Below, in pieces: positions 56,852 to 64,000 of a stretch of 64,000 nt of DNA. Source of the stretch: JAAGZL01 sp050288625 (GTDB taxonomy: Bacteria > Pseudomonadota > Gammaproteobacteria > Chromatiales > Chromatiaceae); contig JBNKEE010000034.1 of the NCBI GenBank assembly GCA_050288625.1, positions 1-64,000 of the forward strand, written 5' to 3'. The position numbers were made by a program, and so were the translations under genes. Each line of letters starts with the position of its first letter. Position 1 is the first letter of the stretch. The notes below the pieces were generated by a model, which made no database searches, was not told the DNA's origin, and saw only the letters and a program-made list of their open reading frames with translations.

Positions 56852-57757
56852 ATGTCGAATAAATCAAAAAAAGGCATTATTTTGGCCGGCGGAAGTGGTA
56901 CGCGCCTTTATCCAACTTGTAGGTCAGTCAACAAACACCTACTTCCTGTCTACGATAAGCCTCTCATCTATTATCCGATTAGCACCCTGCTTCTGATGGG
57001 GATACGAGATATCCTAATTATAACCAGGCCCGAAGAGAGGTCTCTTTTTAATAGCCTGTTGGGTGACGGAAGCCAATGGGGTATACGCATTTCCTACGAG
57101 ATTCAAACGAAGCCAGCCGGTATAGTGGAGGCATTGCTTATTGGTGAAGATTTCATAGGATCTGATCCGGTTGCCCTTGTTCTAGGAGATAATATTTTCT
57201 ATGGCAATGGGTTGGGGAAGATGCTGTCCGCGCGGTTTGCTGAGTTGCGTGAGGGAGCAAGGATATTCGCCTATTACGTAAATGATCCTAAGCGCTACGG
57301 GGTGGTTGAACTCAATACAGATGATCAGCCCATTTCGATTGAAGAAAAACCTGAGAATCCGCGCTCGCCGTATGCAGTAACCGGGCTATATATATTTGAT
57401 CAGCGCGTAGTGGAGTTGGCGAAAAAGATTACTCCGTCAGAACGCGGAGAATTAGAGATTACTGATCTTAACCGTATTTACCTGGAAGAGGGGCAATTGC
57501 AGGTCCAGTTACTTGGTCGTGGCACTGCTTGGCTAGATACTGGAACACATGACTCCTTGCTGGCGGCCTCAAATTTTGTTGAAACAATAGAAAAGAGGCA
57601 GGGCCTAAAGATTTGCAGCCCAGATGAGATAGCCTTTAGAAGCGGCCTTATCACTCAGGAGCAGCTATTTACTTTAGCAAAAGAGATGGGTAACTCAGAT
57701 TATGGTCGCTATCTTATGCGTATGACTGACGTAGGCAGAAGGTATATCAGTCGATAA
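56852..57757 (+). CDS. rmlA: Glucose-1-phosphate thymidylyltransferase
   Basis: Makes dTDP-glucose from glucose 1-phosphate and dTTP, the entry to dTDP-sugars. The nucleotide-binding GGSGTRLYPTCRSVNKHLLP has the conserved GGxGTRL, and VNKHLLPVYDKPLIYYP, LGDNIFYGNGL, the EEKPENPRSPYAVTGLY segment and WLDTGTHDSL are typical. 301 residues is normal. No rmlB is visible in the window. It is convergent with the small transporter gene. Confidence 0.95.
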   Translation: MSNKSKKGIILAGGSGTRLYPTCRSVNKHLLPVYDKPLIYYPISTLLLMGIRDILIITRPEERSLFNSLLGDGSQWGIRISYEIQTKPAGIVEALLIGEDFIGSDPVALVLGDNIFYGNGLGKMLSARFAELREGARIFAYYVNDPKRYGVVELNTDDQPISIEEKPENPRSPYAVTGLYIFDQRVVELAKKITPSERGELEITDLNRIYLEEGQLQVQLLGRGTAWLDTGTHDSLLAASNFVETIEKRQGLKICSPDEIAFRSGLITQEQLFTLAKEMGNSDYGRYLMRMTDVGRRYISR

Positions 57758-57764
57758 CTGATTA

Positions 57765-58142
57765 TTATCCTTTGATCATAACCACAGCGATACCAGATAA
57801 GATCAAGATCCCGCCAATCAGTTTGGCAGTTGTAAAACTCTCTCCAAGAATGAATATTGCCAATAGTGGGACAATGATGAATGTGGCGGCGACGTAAGGA
57901 TACGCATAACTTAGATCAAGTTTAGTTAAGGCAATTATCCAACTTACACCGCTGGTAAACGTGGCGAAAATAGCCAGCAAGACCCATGGGCGGAGAAGAA
58001 ATTCGAGCAGGAACCACGCTCTGCCGCCCAGCTCGTCAGGTAGTTGCCCGACTTGATTGGTTTGCCATTTAATGATTATCTGACTTATAGAAGCAAGAAT
58101 AGGCGCGGCTATTGCGAATAGGTGTGCTTGTATATTACTCAT
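57765..58142 (-). CDS. Small multidrug resistance/EamA-like membrane protein
   Basis: 125-residue protein with four transmembrane helices (about residues 8-24, 48-66, 75-95 and 102-121). The family segments SQIIIKWQTN and SYAYPYVAATFIIVPLLA with the final GESFTTAKLIGGILILSGI are typical of SMR and DMT proteins such as ArnE/ArnF. In this context a lipid-linked sugar flippase is more likely than drug export, but that is inference. It follows the ATP-grasp gene by about 75 bases on the same strand. Confidence 0.75.
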   Translation of the reverse strand: MSNIQAHLFAIAAPILASISQIIIKWQTNQVGQLPDELGGRAWFLLEFLLRPWVLLAIFATFTSGVSWIIALTKLDLSYAYPYVAATFIIVPLLAIFILGESFTTAKLIGGILILSGIAVVMIKG

Positions 58143-58215
58143 AATGTTCCTGCGGTCAGGTTATATTGAACTGTTGTCTTTCATGTTAGATAGTTAAGTA
58201 TCTGCTCTTATAAGG

Positions 58216-59403
58216 CTAGCTAGGCTCCACTTCGGCCTTTATTAGTTCTTGCATTCTGCTTGTTTTGTCTAACATTTCTTCCATCGAACTGAATTTCAAA
58301 AATACAATACCAAATTTTTCAGTCAGGTGATTGCCTACTATGGTTCCTTTTTGCCACCACATGAATTTATTGAATATGTTGTCCTCTATCTCGTGATTAA
58401 AATTGATATTATTTAGTACGCCTGTTTTATCAGCCATGACACAATGTCGCAAATAAAATCCGTTTACATCCTCTTGTGAGATTTTGGGGCAATCTTGTCC
58501 TGTAAAAAAATCAACGATCAATTTTGGATAATCGATTCCGGTGGCATATTGTACAAGCTTTATGTAAAGGTCCCCAGGAGGTCGACGGCATATCTCTATA
58601 ATAATTGGCTGGCCATCATGTAGAACATACTGCACATGAAATATGCCGTGCCTAAGTGACAACAATTCTGATATTTTTTCTATCTGCTCTATGAGATTGA
58701 AGACAACTGAATCAGGAATGCTGGCCGGTGCAGACGCTCCCGCAACCAAATATGGATTCAAAAAGTAATGCTCATTATCTGAAAAGTGAAACACGACCTT
58801 ACCATCCATTATCAACGTAGAAAAACCGTGGCGGCTCCCTTCGATGAACTCTTCAATAACAACACGTTTCGCTTTAGAAATTGAGAAGGCCTTTAATATG
58901 GAATTCTTTGCTTCAGATAAATCGGTTATCTTTGAAATGCCTTTGCCCCCAGTTAGATCAACCGGTTTTATAATCACGGGTAGGGTTAACTTACTAAGCG
59001 ACTGAAGGGCGGATTTAGGGCTAGAGAATCCTATGGCATTAGGTGCGGGTATTCCGTTTGAAAGTGCAAAGCTGCGATAGGAATCTTTATGGTGAATCAA
59101 TTTGCTGGTTTCAAAAGGATCATGCCCTGGCAGGCCTAATTTTTCTGCTGCATATGCTGAAGAGATGGCCGAGAAATCGTTGGTACAGGGGCAGATATAA
59201 TTAACCTTCTCTTTCGATGCTACCTCTAATATTGCGTTTGGATCAGAGAAGTCAGCCGGGCAGTATTTGTCTGAAACCATATGACCCATGTCTTCAGGTC
59301 GGTTGCCACTGGTTATTACATAGAACCCCTGTTTTTGTGCCGCTTCAATTAGGGGGATATCAGAGTATCCGCCACCTGCTAGTAAAAGGCGTTTCTGATG
59401 CAT
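58216..59403 (-). CDS. ATP-grasp ligase of a polysaccharide locus
   Basis: 395 residues with a pre-ATP-grasp Rossmann-like domain at the N-terminus (RLLLAGGGYSDIPLIEAAQKQG), then the ATP-grasp fold with VIIKPVDLTGGKGISKI, VVIEEFIEGSRHGFSTLI and the metal-binding IIIEICRRPPGD. It resembles carbamoyl-phosphate synthase-like and PurK/PurT-like carboxylate-amine ligases. It should join a carboxylate to an amine or similar, perhaps decorating a sugar with an amino acid. Its substrate is not evident. It begins two bases after the FkbM gene stop, so the two are coupled. Confidence 0.8.
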   Translation of the reverse strand: MHQKRLLLAGGGYSDIPLIEAAQKQGFYVITSGNRPEDMGHMVSDKYCPADFSDPNAILEVASKEKVNYICPCTNDFSAISSAYAAEKLGLPGHDPFETSKLIHHKDSYRSFALSNGIPAPNAIGFSSPKSALQSLSKLTLPVIIKPVDLTGGKGISKITDLSEAKNSILKAFSISKAKRVVIEEFIEGSRHGFSTLIMDGKVVFHFSDNEHYFLNPYLVAGASAPASIPDSVVFNLIEQIEKISELLSLRHGIFHVQYVLHDGQPIIIEICRRPPGDLYIKLVQYATGIDYPKLIVDFFTGQDCPKISQEDVNGFYLRHCVMADKTGVLNNINFNHEIEDNIFNKFMWWQKGTIVGNHLTEKFGIVFLKFSSMEEMLDKTSRMQELIKAEVEPS

Positions 59404-59405
59404 GA

Positions 59406-60491
59406 TTATTGAGACATCCTGTTATCTGGTACAAAGTACATTACTGTCTCAACAACACCCTCAGTATAGTGGCGCAGATAAATATTGTAATTGTCACAGA
59501 ATTTTTTTATCTGCATGGGTATTTTCCAAAGATCGGAGGCATGATGATAAACTGAAATTGCCAAGATCGGGTGGTTTTTTGTTATGGTTTCAGCTGCGCC
59601 ATCGATGGCGCTGATCTCCGCGCCTTCAATGTCCATTTTAATAAATGTCACAGGGCCTTGTACCAGGTTATCGATGGTGTCAAGTTTAACTTCCTGTGTG
59701 CCTTCGCTGTCAATGGATGATACCGACCCGTCGGATAAAAAGCGTGCTATTCCGCATTTATTTGATGCGCCATATTGAAGAAAATTGATATTCGGGTGTT
59801 TGTTGAGAGCGGATTTGGACCTTTCCATGTTGTTATGGTCAGGTTCAAAGTAATGTATTGAATTATATTTTGGGCAGCGTCGTATAAATTCCAGACTCGT
59901 TTCCCCGTCGAATCCGCCGACATCAACAAAAACTTCGTTTTCTTTGTAGAGCTTAAAGAATGGTTCAAAATACTGCTCTTTTTGTCTGTCGTAAAACCCA
60001 TCAAGATAATCAAGGTCGGATGTGGCCCTGAAATTAATAATCTTTTTTAGAGTGTCTTTTGAAGTGCCATCTTTCAGGCATGAATAGAGATGTAGGTATT
60101 TCTCCTTATTCTCATCTATATCTTTCTTGCCGTCACCCCAGAAAGGTACGGGATGTTTTATTAAGCCGGAATAGGTATAAAAAGCAAAGTAATCTAGATG
60201 TCTGACACCTAGTTCAGTTAGTACCTTTTTGGCGGTTAGCGGTCGTCCGAGTAGAGATGAAACCACTAAACAATTATCGGGTATTTCGTTGGACTTGATT
60301 ACGGGCTTTCCTTGGTGGACAACGTTTGATGTAAAGTCGTCTATAAAACCTGCTACGTCGATCGATTGTGCTATTTCATTTGCATATTTATTTATGCCGA
60401 AGATATAACGGTCTTTAGACTTTGCATCTAAAAAATCCTGGCAAAATAATTTTGAGGAGTGATTTTCTCTGTATTTATCAAGGAGCAACAT
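59406..60491 (-). CDS. FkbM family methyltransferase with N-terminal extra domain
   Basis: 361 residues. The C-terminal half (about 180-355) is a class I SAM methyltransferase of the FkbM type: VFVDVGGFDGETSLEFIRRC, IHYFEPDHNN and FIKMDIEGAEISAIDGA. The N-terminal half has IFGINKYANEIAQ, AGFIDDFTSN and GKPVIKSNEIPDN, like the Rossmann-type sugar-binding domain found before sugar acyltransferases such as PglD. It probably O-methylates a sugar in the glycan; the exact position is unknown. Confidence 0.85.
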   Translation of the reverse strand: MLLLDKYRENHSSKLFCQDFLDAKSKDRYIFGINKYANEIAQSIDVAGFIDDFTSNVVHQGKPVIKSNEIPDNCLVVSSLLGRPLTAKKVLTELGVRHLDYFAFYTYSGLIKHPVPFWGDGKKDIDENKEKYLHLYSCLKDGTSKDTLKKIINFRATSDLDYLDGFYDRQKEQYFEPFFKLYKENEVFVDVGGFDGETSLEFIRRCPKYNSIHYFEPDHNNMERSKSALNKHPNINFLQYGASNKCGIARFLSDGSVSSIDSEGTQEVKLDTIDNLVQGPVTFIKMDIEGAEISAIDGAAETITKNHPILAISVYHHASDLWKIPMQIKKFCDNYNIYLRHYTEGVVETVMYFVPDNRMSQ

Positions 60492-60559
60492 ATGGTTTGT
60501 CAGGGGTGGATGATAGTGATACTGGTTTTCATTGATAGTGTTGCTGCATGTGCACTAAT

Positions 60560-61696
60560 TTAAAGAGTAATACGTTCCCAAGAGTGGTTTTTAGCAGATT
60601 TGGCAATAGTCTCAAGCATGACTATTCCGTCATACGCTATATCAGCACCAAAAACATATGGTGATGTATGATCCTGATTATTTTTAAATTTTTGTAGACT
60701 ATCTGCTATGTCTGAATAAAGATTAGCAAATGCTTCGATAAAGCCAGCTGGATGTCCTGCTTTAAAGCGATTGTAGCGATCCTTATTGGCAATCTTAAGG
60801 TCAACTGATGAGCGTTCTAATACGTTTATCCGTCCTTTGTTGTCGTGCAGTATTAGCGTTTCCGGGTGCATCTGGTACCATTCAGCAGATCCTAACTCAC
60901 CATATATTCGTACCCTTAACCCATTGGTATTTCCCAAAGCTGTTTTTCCATACCATATTTGGCAATCAACGTTTCCAGTATAGCGGGCAATACAGATTGT
61001 ATTGTCAACAATATCGCTAAAGAATCCATAGTTGTTATTTATAGCGGTAAGTTCAATCGGTTGTTCATCGGAAAGAAAATGAACCATATGGTGTAAGTGA
61101 ACACCTAAATCAAGAGAAAGTGTGGGAACATCATAATCTTTTAGACGCCACTCCTGCGGCGTAGGCTTGTTGTTATTACTATCCAGTCGGAGGAAGGTTT
61201 CCTGTGGCATTTCAATCTGGATTTGATGCAGTTTTCCTATCTTTCCAGCGCGTATAATCGATTGTAACTCACGAATCATTGGGTAGCCGGTATAGTTGTA
61301 GGTTACAGCTAGAAACCCGCTGTGTTTTTTTATGGCCTTTTTTATACGTGCCCCTTCGTCAGATGACTTGACTAATGCCTTCTCGCATATGACCGGATAA
61401 CCCATCTCTATGGCAGAAATGACTATCTCGGCATGCGAAGGGGTTGGTGTTAAGATGGCAATGGCATCGAGTTTACTTTTTTCTGCATTCAGTAAATCGC
61501 GAAAATTTGAGTAGACGCGTTCGGGATCTATGCCCCATTGTTTGGCTGTAGACACATTTATTTCTTCATGGACGCTGAAACAGCCGGCAGATAAGGACCA
61601 GCGGTTGTCCATTTGGGACGAAATTTTGTGTGTGGCACCAACAGCAGAGTTGATAGCACCACCAATAAAGCCAATATTAAGTGGGGTAGATTTCAA
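60560..61696 (-). CDS. Gfo/Idh/MocA family oxidoreductase
   Basis: 378-residue NAD(P)-dependent sugar dehydrogenase. The N-terminal Rossmann fold has NIGFIGGAINSAVGATHK, then DAIAILTPTPSHAEI and the EKALVKS motif that replaces the usual EKP. The substrate-binding C-terminal domain contains DLGVHLHHMVHFL with the usual catalytic-type Asp and His. It probably oxidises a nucleotide sugar or inositol-like substrate of the glycan pathway. A four-base gap separates it from the glycosyltransferase gene. Confidence 0.88.
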   Translation of the reverse strand: MKSTPLNIGFIGGAINSAVGATHKISSQMDNRWSLSAGCFSVHEEINVSTAKQWGIDPERVYSNFRDLLNAEKSKLDAIAILTPTPSHAEIVISAIEMGYPVICEKALVKSSDEGARIKKAIKKHSGFLAVTYNYTGYPMIRELQSIIRAGKIGKLHQIQIEMPQETFLRLDSNNNKPTPQEWRLKDYDVPTLSLDLGVHLHHMVHFLSDEQPIELTAINNNYGFFSDIVDNTICIARYTGNVDCQIWYGKTALGNTNGLRVRIYGELGSAEWYQMHPETLILHDNKGRINVLERSSVDLKIANKDRYNRFKAGHPAGFIEAFANLYSDIADSLQKFKNNQDHTSPYVFGADIAYDGIVMLETIAKSAKNHSWERITL

Positions 61697-61700
61697 ATGA

Positions 61701-62645
61701 TTACTCCATAGGTGATTGTTTTATTGAGTCACCAAATACCTTTCTTACGATTGTTAGCGGGCGCTGTTTGGATTCCAGGAATACTTTTGAAAGATAAATA
61801 CCAATGATTCCTATGAAAGATATCATCAGTCCTCCCAGCAGCCATATAGATGCCATGACTGATGTCCATCCGCTTAGTGGTGTTGATAGAAAAAGCCAAT
61901 TTATAACGAGGTATAGGGAATATGTTGCCGCTGTAATGAAAATGAGAGCGCCGCTATAGAATATTGCAACCAAAGGTCTACTGCTTAATGATGTTGTAGC
62001 ATTAACGAGAACAGAGATCTTTCTTTTTATGGTGTAAGTGGTATTGCTGATGCTCTTTTTAGTTATGGTATTTGGATGTTGTTTGAATCCTGTAAGAAGA
62101 TAAAGTCCTCCTATAGATATTTCACGCTCGTGGTGCTGTAGCAGGGCATCAACATAACGTCTAGTCATTAATCTAGCGGTAACCCAGCTTCTGGGTATTT
62201 GTACGCCTGTTAGCGTATGAAACATTTTATAAAAGAGCCATCCGCTTATTCGCTCAAACCATCTTCCTTTACGTTTCTTTTGTACACCATAAACAACATC
62301 GCAATCCTCTTTCTTCATTTGCTCTGAGAAGCTTGGCAGCCACTCAGGCTCTTCCTCCAAGTCACTATCAATCAAAAAGATATGGTCTCCTCTAGAATAG
62401 CTCAGCCCGGTCATAATGGCTTTGTGATGACCAAAGTTCCTTGATAGATCAATAACAACCAAGTGGGGATCCTGTTTGCTTAGACGCACTGCTTTATCAA
62501 GGCTGTCATCAGGCGAGCCATCATTTACCAGAATGATTTCATATTCGTCCTTTGCAAACTGTCTAGCAGCCTCGCTTGCACGACGGTAGAAATCATCGAT
62601 ATAAGGTGATGAGTGGTAGAGTGTTGTTACAACTGAGAGTTTCAC
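61701..62645 (-). CDS. GtrB/DPM1-like glycosyltransferase 2
   Basis: GT-A family 2 enzyme with two C-terminal transmembrane helices. It has SVVTTLYHSSPYIDDFY, LVNDGSPDDS, LSRNFGHHKAIMTGL and the metal-binding LIDSDLEEEPEW, the pattern of polyprenyl-phosphate hexose synthases (GtrB, ArnC, DPM1). It likely loads a sugar onto undecaprenyl phosphate. The start is set at GTG 62645 (VKLSVVTTLYH), with AAGAGA eight bases upstream and the family N-terminus. An ATG at 62717 would overlap the preceding gene by 14 bases without a ribosome site. Confidence 0.85.
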   Translation of the reverse strand: MKLSVVTTLYHSSPYIDDFYRRASEAARQFAKDEYEIILVNDGSPDDSLDKAVRLSKQDPHLVVIDLSRNFGHHKAIMTGLSYSRGDHIFLIDSDLEEEPEWLPSFSEQMKKEDCDVVYGVQKKRKGRWFERISGWLFYKMFHTLTGVQIPRSWVTARLMTRRYVDALLQHHEREISIGGLYLLTGFKQHPNTITKKSISNTTYTIKRKISVLVNATTSLSSRPLVAIFYSGALIFITAATYSLYLVINWLFLSTPLSGWTSVMASIWLLGGLMISFIGIIGIYLSKVFLESKQRPLTIVRKVFGDSIKQSPME

Positions 62646-62703
62646 AATCTTAGTCTCTTGCTGTCTTTCAGTATTATAGGTTGAAATGTTGCGGTTATAC
62701 ACA

Positions 62704-63831
62704 TTATTTGATTGCATCCAAAACAGCTGAAATTACCTGTTCCTGTAGCTCTTCCAAACCCACCCATAACGGCAAGCGAACCAGCCTTTCTGATATGTCA
62801 TCAGTAACAGCAAATGATCCATGGCTACGGCCATAATGTTTGCCGGCCGGCGAGTTGTGTAGAGGAGTGTAGTGGAATACGGCGTCTATTCCCTTTTGTT
62901 TCAGGTCGTGGATGAAAGTGTCACGTTTTTGGTTGTTAGGCAACAACAGGTAGTACAAGTGTGCATTGTGTTTACAGCTATCAGGTACTGTTGGGCGCTT
63001 TACTTTACCCTGGGACTCAGCATCCGCGAACGCGCGGTGGTAGTTGTTCCACAGTTTTAATCGACTTGTTGTAATCGACTCAGCTTCCTCCATCTGTGCA
63101 AACAAAAAGGCAGCGATCAGTTCTGATGGCAGGTAGGATGAACCCAGGTCAACCCAGGTATATTTGTCTACTTCTCCACGAAAAAACTTTTTTCGATTAG
63201 TTCCTTTTTCCCATACTATTTCGGCACGTTCCTTGAGCGAAGAGTCATTTATAAGTAGTGCTCCACCTTCTCCAGATATTATGTTTTTCGTTTCATGAAA
63301 TGAAATGGCGCCTAGATGTCCAATGGTACCAAGGGCTTTATCTTTATAGCTTGACATTAATCCCTGAGCAGCATCTTCTATAATTAGTAGGTCGTGGTGG
63401 TTGGCGATATTTAGAATGATGTCCATCTCGCATGCGATTCCAGCATAATGCACAGGAATTATCATTTTTGTGCGAGGGGTGATTGCCGCTTCGATCAGTG
63501 ATTCATCGATGTTTAAGGTGTCTTTTCGGATGTCAATAAACACGGGAACCGCACCGCGCATTGCAAAGGCGCTTGCCGTTGAAACAAAAGTGTAAGAGGG
63601 TAGTATAACTTCATCACCTGGCTGGATATCCGCAACCAGAGCAGCCATCTCCAGTGCTGCAGTACAAGAGTGAGTAAGGAGGGCTTTGCTTGTTCCAGTC
63701 TTATTTTCTAACCAACTTTGACACCTTCTGGTGAATTCTCCCGCTCCCGCTAGATGACCAACCCTATGGGCTTGGGCTATGTATTCTAATTCCCTTCCGG
63801 TCATGTAAGGTTTATTGAAACTGATGTTCAC
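62704..63831 (-). CDS. DegT/DnrJ/EryC1 aminotransferase, WecE/RffA-like
   Basis: 375-residue PLP-dependent sugar aminotransferase. MNISFNKPYMTGRELEYI, HSCTAALEMAALV, DVEDAAQG-like IIEDAAQGLMSSYKDKALG and the Schiff-base Lys in SFHETKNIISGEGGAL are visible. Close likeness to WecE/RffA suggests amination of a dTDP-4-keto-6-deoxyhexose to the 4-amino sugar (dTDP-Fuc4N type). That fits the dTDP-glucose made by RmlA in the same locus. Product stereochemistry cannot be read from sequence. Confidence 0.88.
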   Translation of the reverse strand: MNISFNKPYMTGRELEYIAQAHRVGHLAGAGEFTRRCQSWLENKTGTSKALLTHSCTAALEMAALVADIQPGDEVILPSYTFVSTASAFAMRGAVPVFIDIRKDTLNIDESLIEAAITPRTKMIIPVHYAGIACEMDIILNIANHHDLLIIEDAAQGLMSSYKDKALGTIGHLGAISFHETKNIISGEGGALLINDSSLKERAEIVWEKGTNRKKFFRGEVDKYTWVDLGSSYLPSELIAAFLFAQMEEAESITTSRLKLWNNYHRAFADAESQGKVKRPTVPDSCKHNAHLYYLLLPNNQKRDTFIHDLKQKGIDAVFHYTPLHNSPAGKHYGRSHGSFAVTDDISERLVRLPLWVGLEELQEQVISAVLDAIK

Positions 63832-63846
63832 TCTATTTCCACGTGG

Positions 63847-64000
63847 TTAATCTTTAATCTGTTTGCCTGGTGCTGGGGAGAAACTTCCATCACTCAATAC
63901 GAGTGGGGCTGTTCCATCATAGCGCCTTTCCTTCATTGCCATGGCCATTTTGACGATAAACTGTTGGGATTGCGGCAATTTGTTTTTCTGTGTCAGAATC
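63847..64000 (-). CDS. 3' end of an unidentified gene (partial)
   Basis: An open frame enters from the right edge of the window on the minus strand and ends at TAA 63847-63849, giving about 50 C-terminal residues (ending KERRYDGTAPLVLSDG, then SFSPAPGKQIKD). No family is recognised. It stops 15 bases before the aminotransferase start, so it is likely the upstream gene of the same polysaccharide operon. That it is a true gene is inferred from codon-like composition and spacing. Confidence 0.5.
   Translation of the reverse strand, partial: ILTQKNKLPQSQQFIVKMAMAMKERRYDGTAPLVLSDGSFSPAPGKQIKD

Overview
The window looks like chromosomal DNA of a gammaproteobacterium outside the Enterobacterales. 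The evidence is gene content and order. There is a complete dcw (division and cell wall) cluster in the order mraZ-rsmH-ftsL-ftsI-murE-murF-mraY-murD-ftsW-murG-murC-murB-ddl-ftsQ-ftsA-ftsZ-lpxC. It is followed by dciA, an M23 peptidase, secA and argJ. A pilB-pilC-pilD-coaE-zapD-yacG block and a minor pilin operon next to ispH-fkpB resemble the arrangement in pseudomonads. The RNase P RNA is of bacterial type A. Species cannot be fixed from the sequence. No rRNA, CRISPR array, insertion sequence or prophage was seen.

Layout. Positions 1-7.6 kb hold four co-directional minus-strand genes: a class I GAPDH (gap), a 1402-residue phosphohistidine/ATP-grasp protein related to PEP synthase and pyruvate phosphate dikinase but lacking the PEP-binding barrel, a second and divergent GAPDH, and a metallo-beta-lactamase-fold hydrolase. 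Positions 7.7-10.8 kb hold a membrane-anchored HExxHxxGxxD protease-like protein and argD-argF. Positions 10.95-13 kb hold rnpB and a GT-C-like membrane protein. Positions 13.1-31.9 kb are the dcw cluster, whose leader has a strong sigma70-like promoter followed by phased MraZ boxes. Positions 31.9-38.7 kb hold dciA, an M23 peptidase, secA, argJ, a REP-like inverted repeat, a double-domain QueD-like protein and tRNA-Thr(CGT). Positions 39-46.7 kb are a minor pilin/PilY1/PilE operon. Positions 46.7-51 kb hold ispH, fkpB, a cobalamin adenosyltransferase, rimO and a Nudix/ThiE-like fusion. Positions 51-56.6 kb hold yacG, zapD, coaE, pilD, pilC and pilB. Positions 56.8 kb to the end are a surface polysaccharide locus with rmlA, an SMR-type small transporter, an ATP-grasp ligase, an FkbM methyltransferase, a Gfo/Idh/MocA oxidoreductase, a GtrB-like glycosyltransferase, a WecE/RffA-like aminotransferase and the 3' end of one more gene.

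How the genes work together. The dcw genes make the lipid II precursor and build the divisome, and lpxC commits to lipid A. The two pil blocks supply the type IV pilus ATPase, platform, peptidase, minor pilins and tip adhesin; the secretin and PilMNOPQ genes are elsewhere. argJ, argD and argF are three steps of arginine synthesis. The last 7 kb probably make and transfer a dTDP-amino-sugar-containing glycan.

The least explained parts are the GAPDH / dikinase-like / GAPDH / hydrolase block at the left end, the lone protease-like gene, the tandem QueD-like protein and the polysaccharide locus. Most of the rest is conserved housekeeping DNA. Several starts were reassigned to TTG, GTG or downstream ATG codons from family N-termini and ribosome binding sites.
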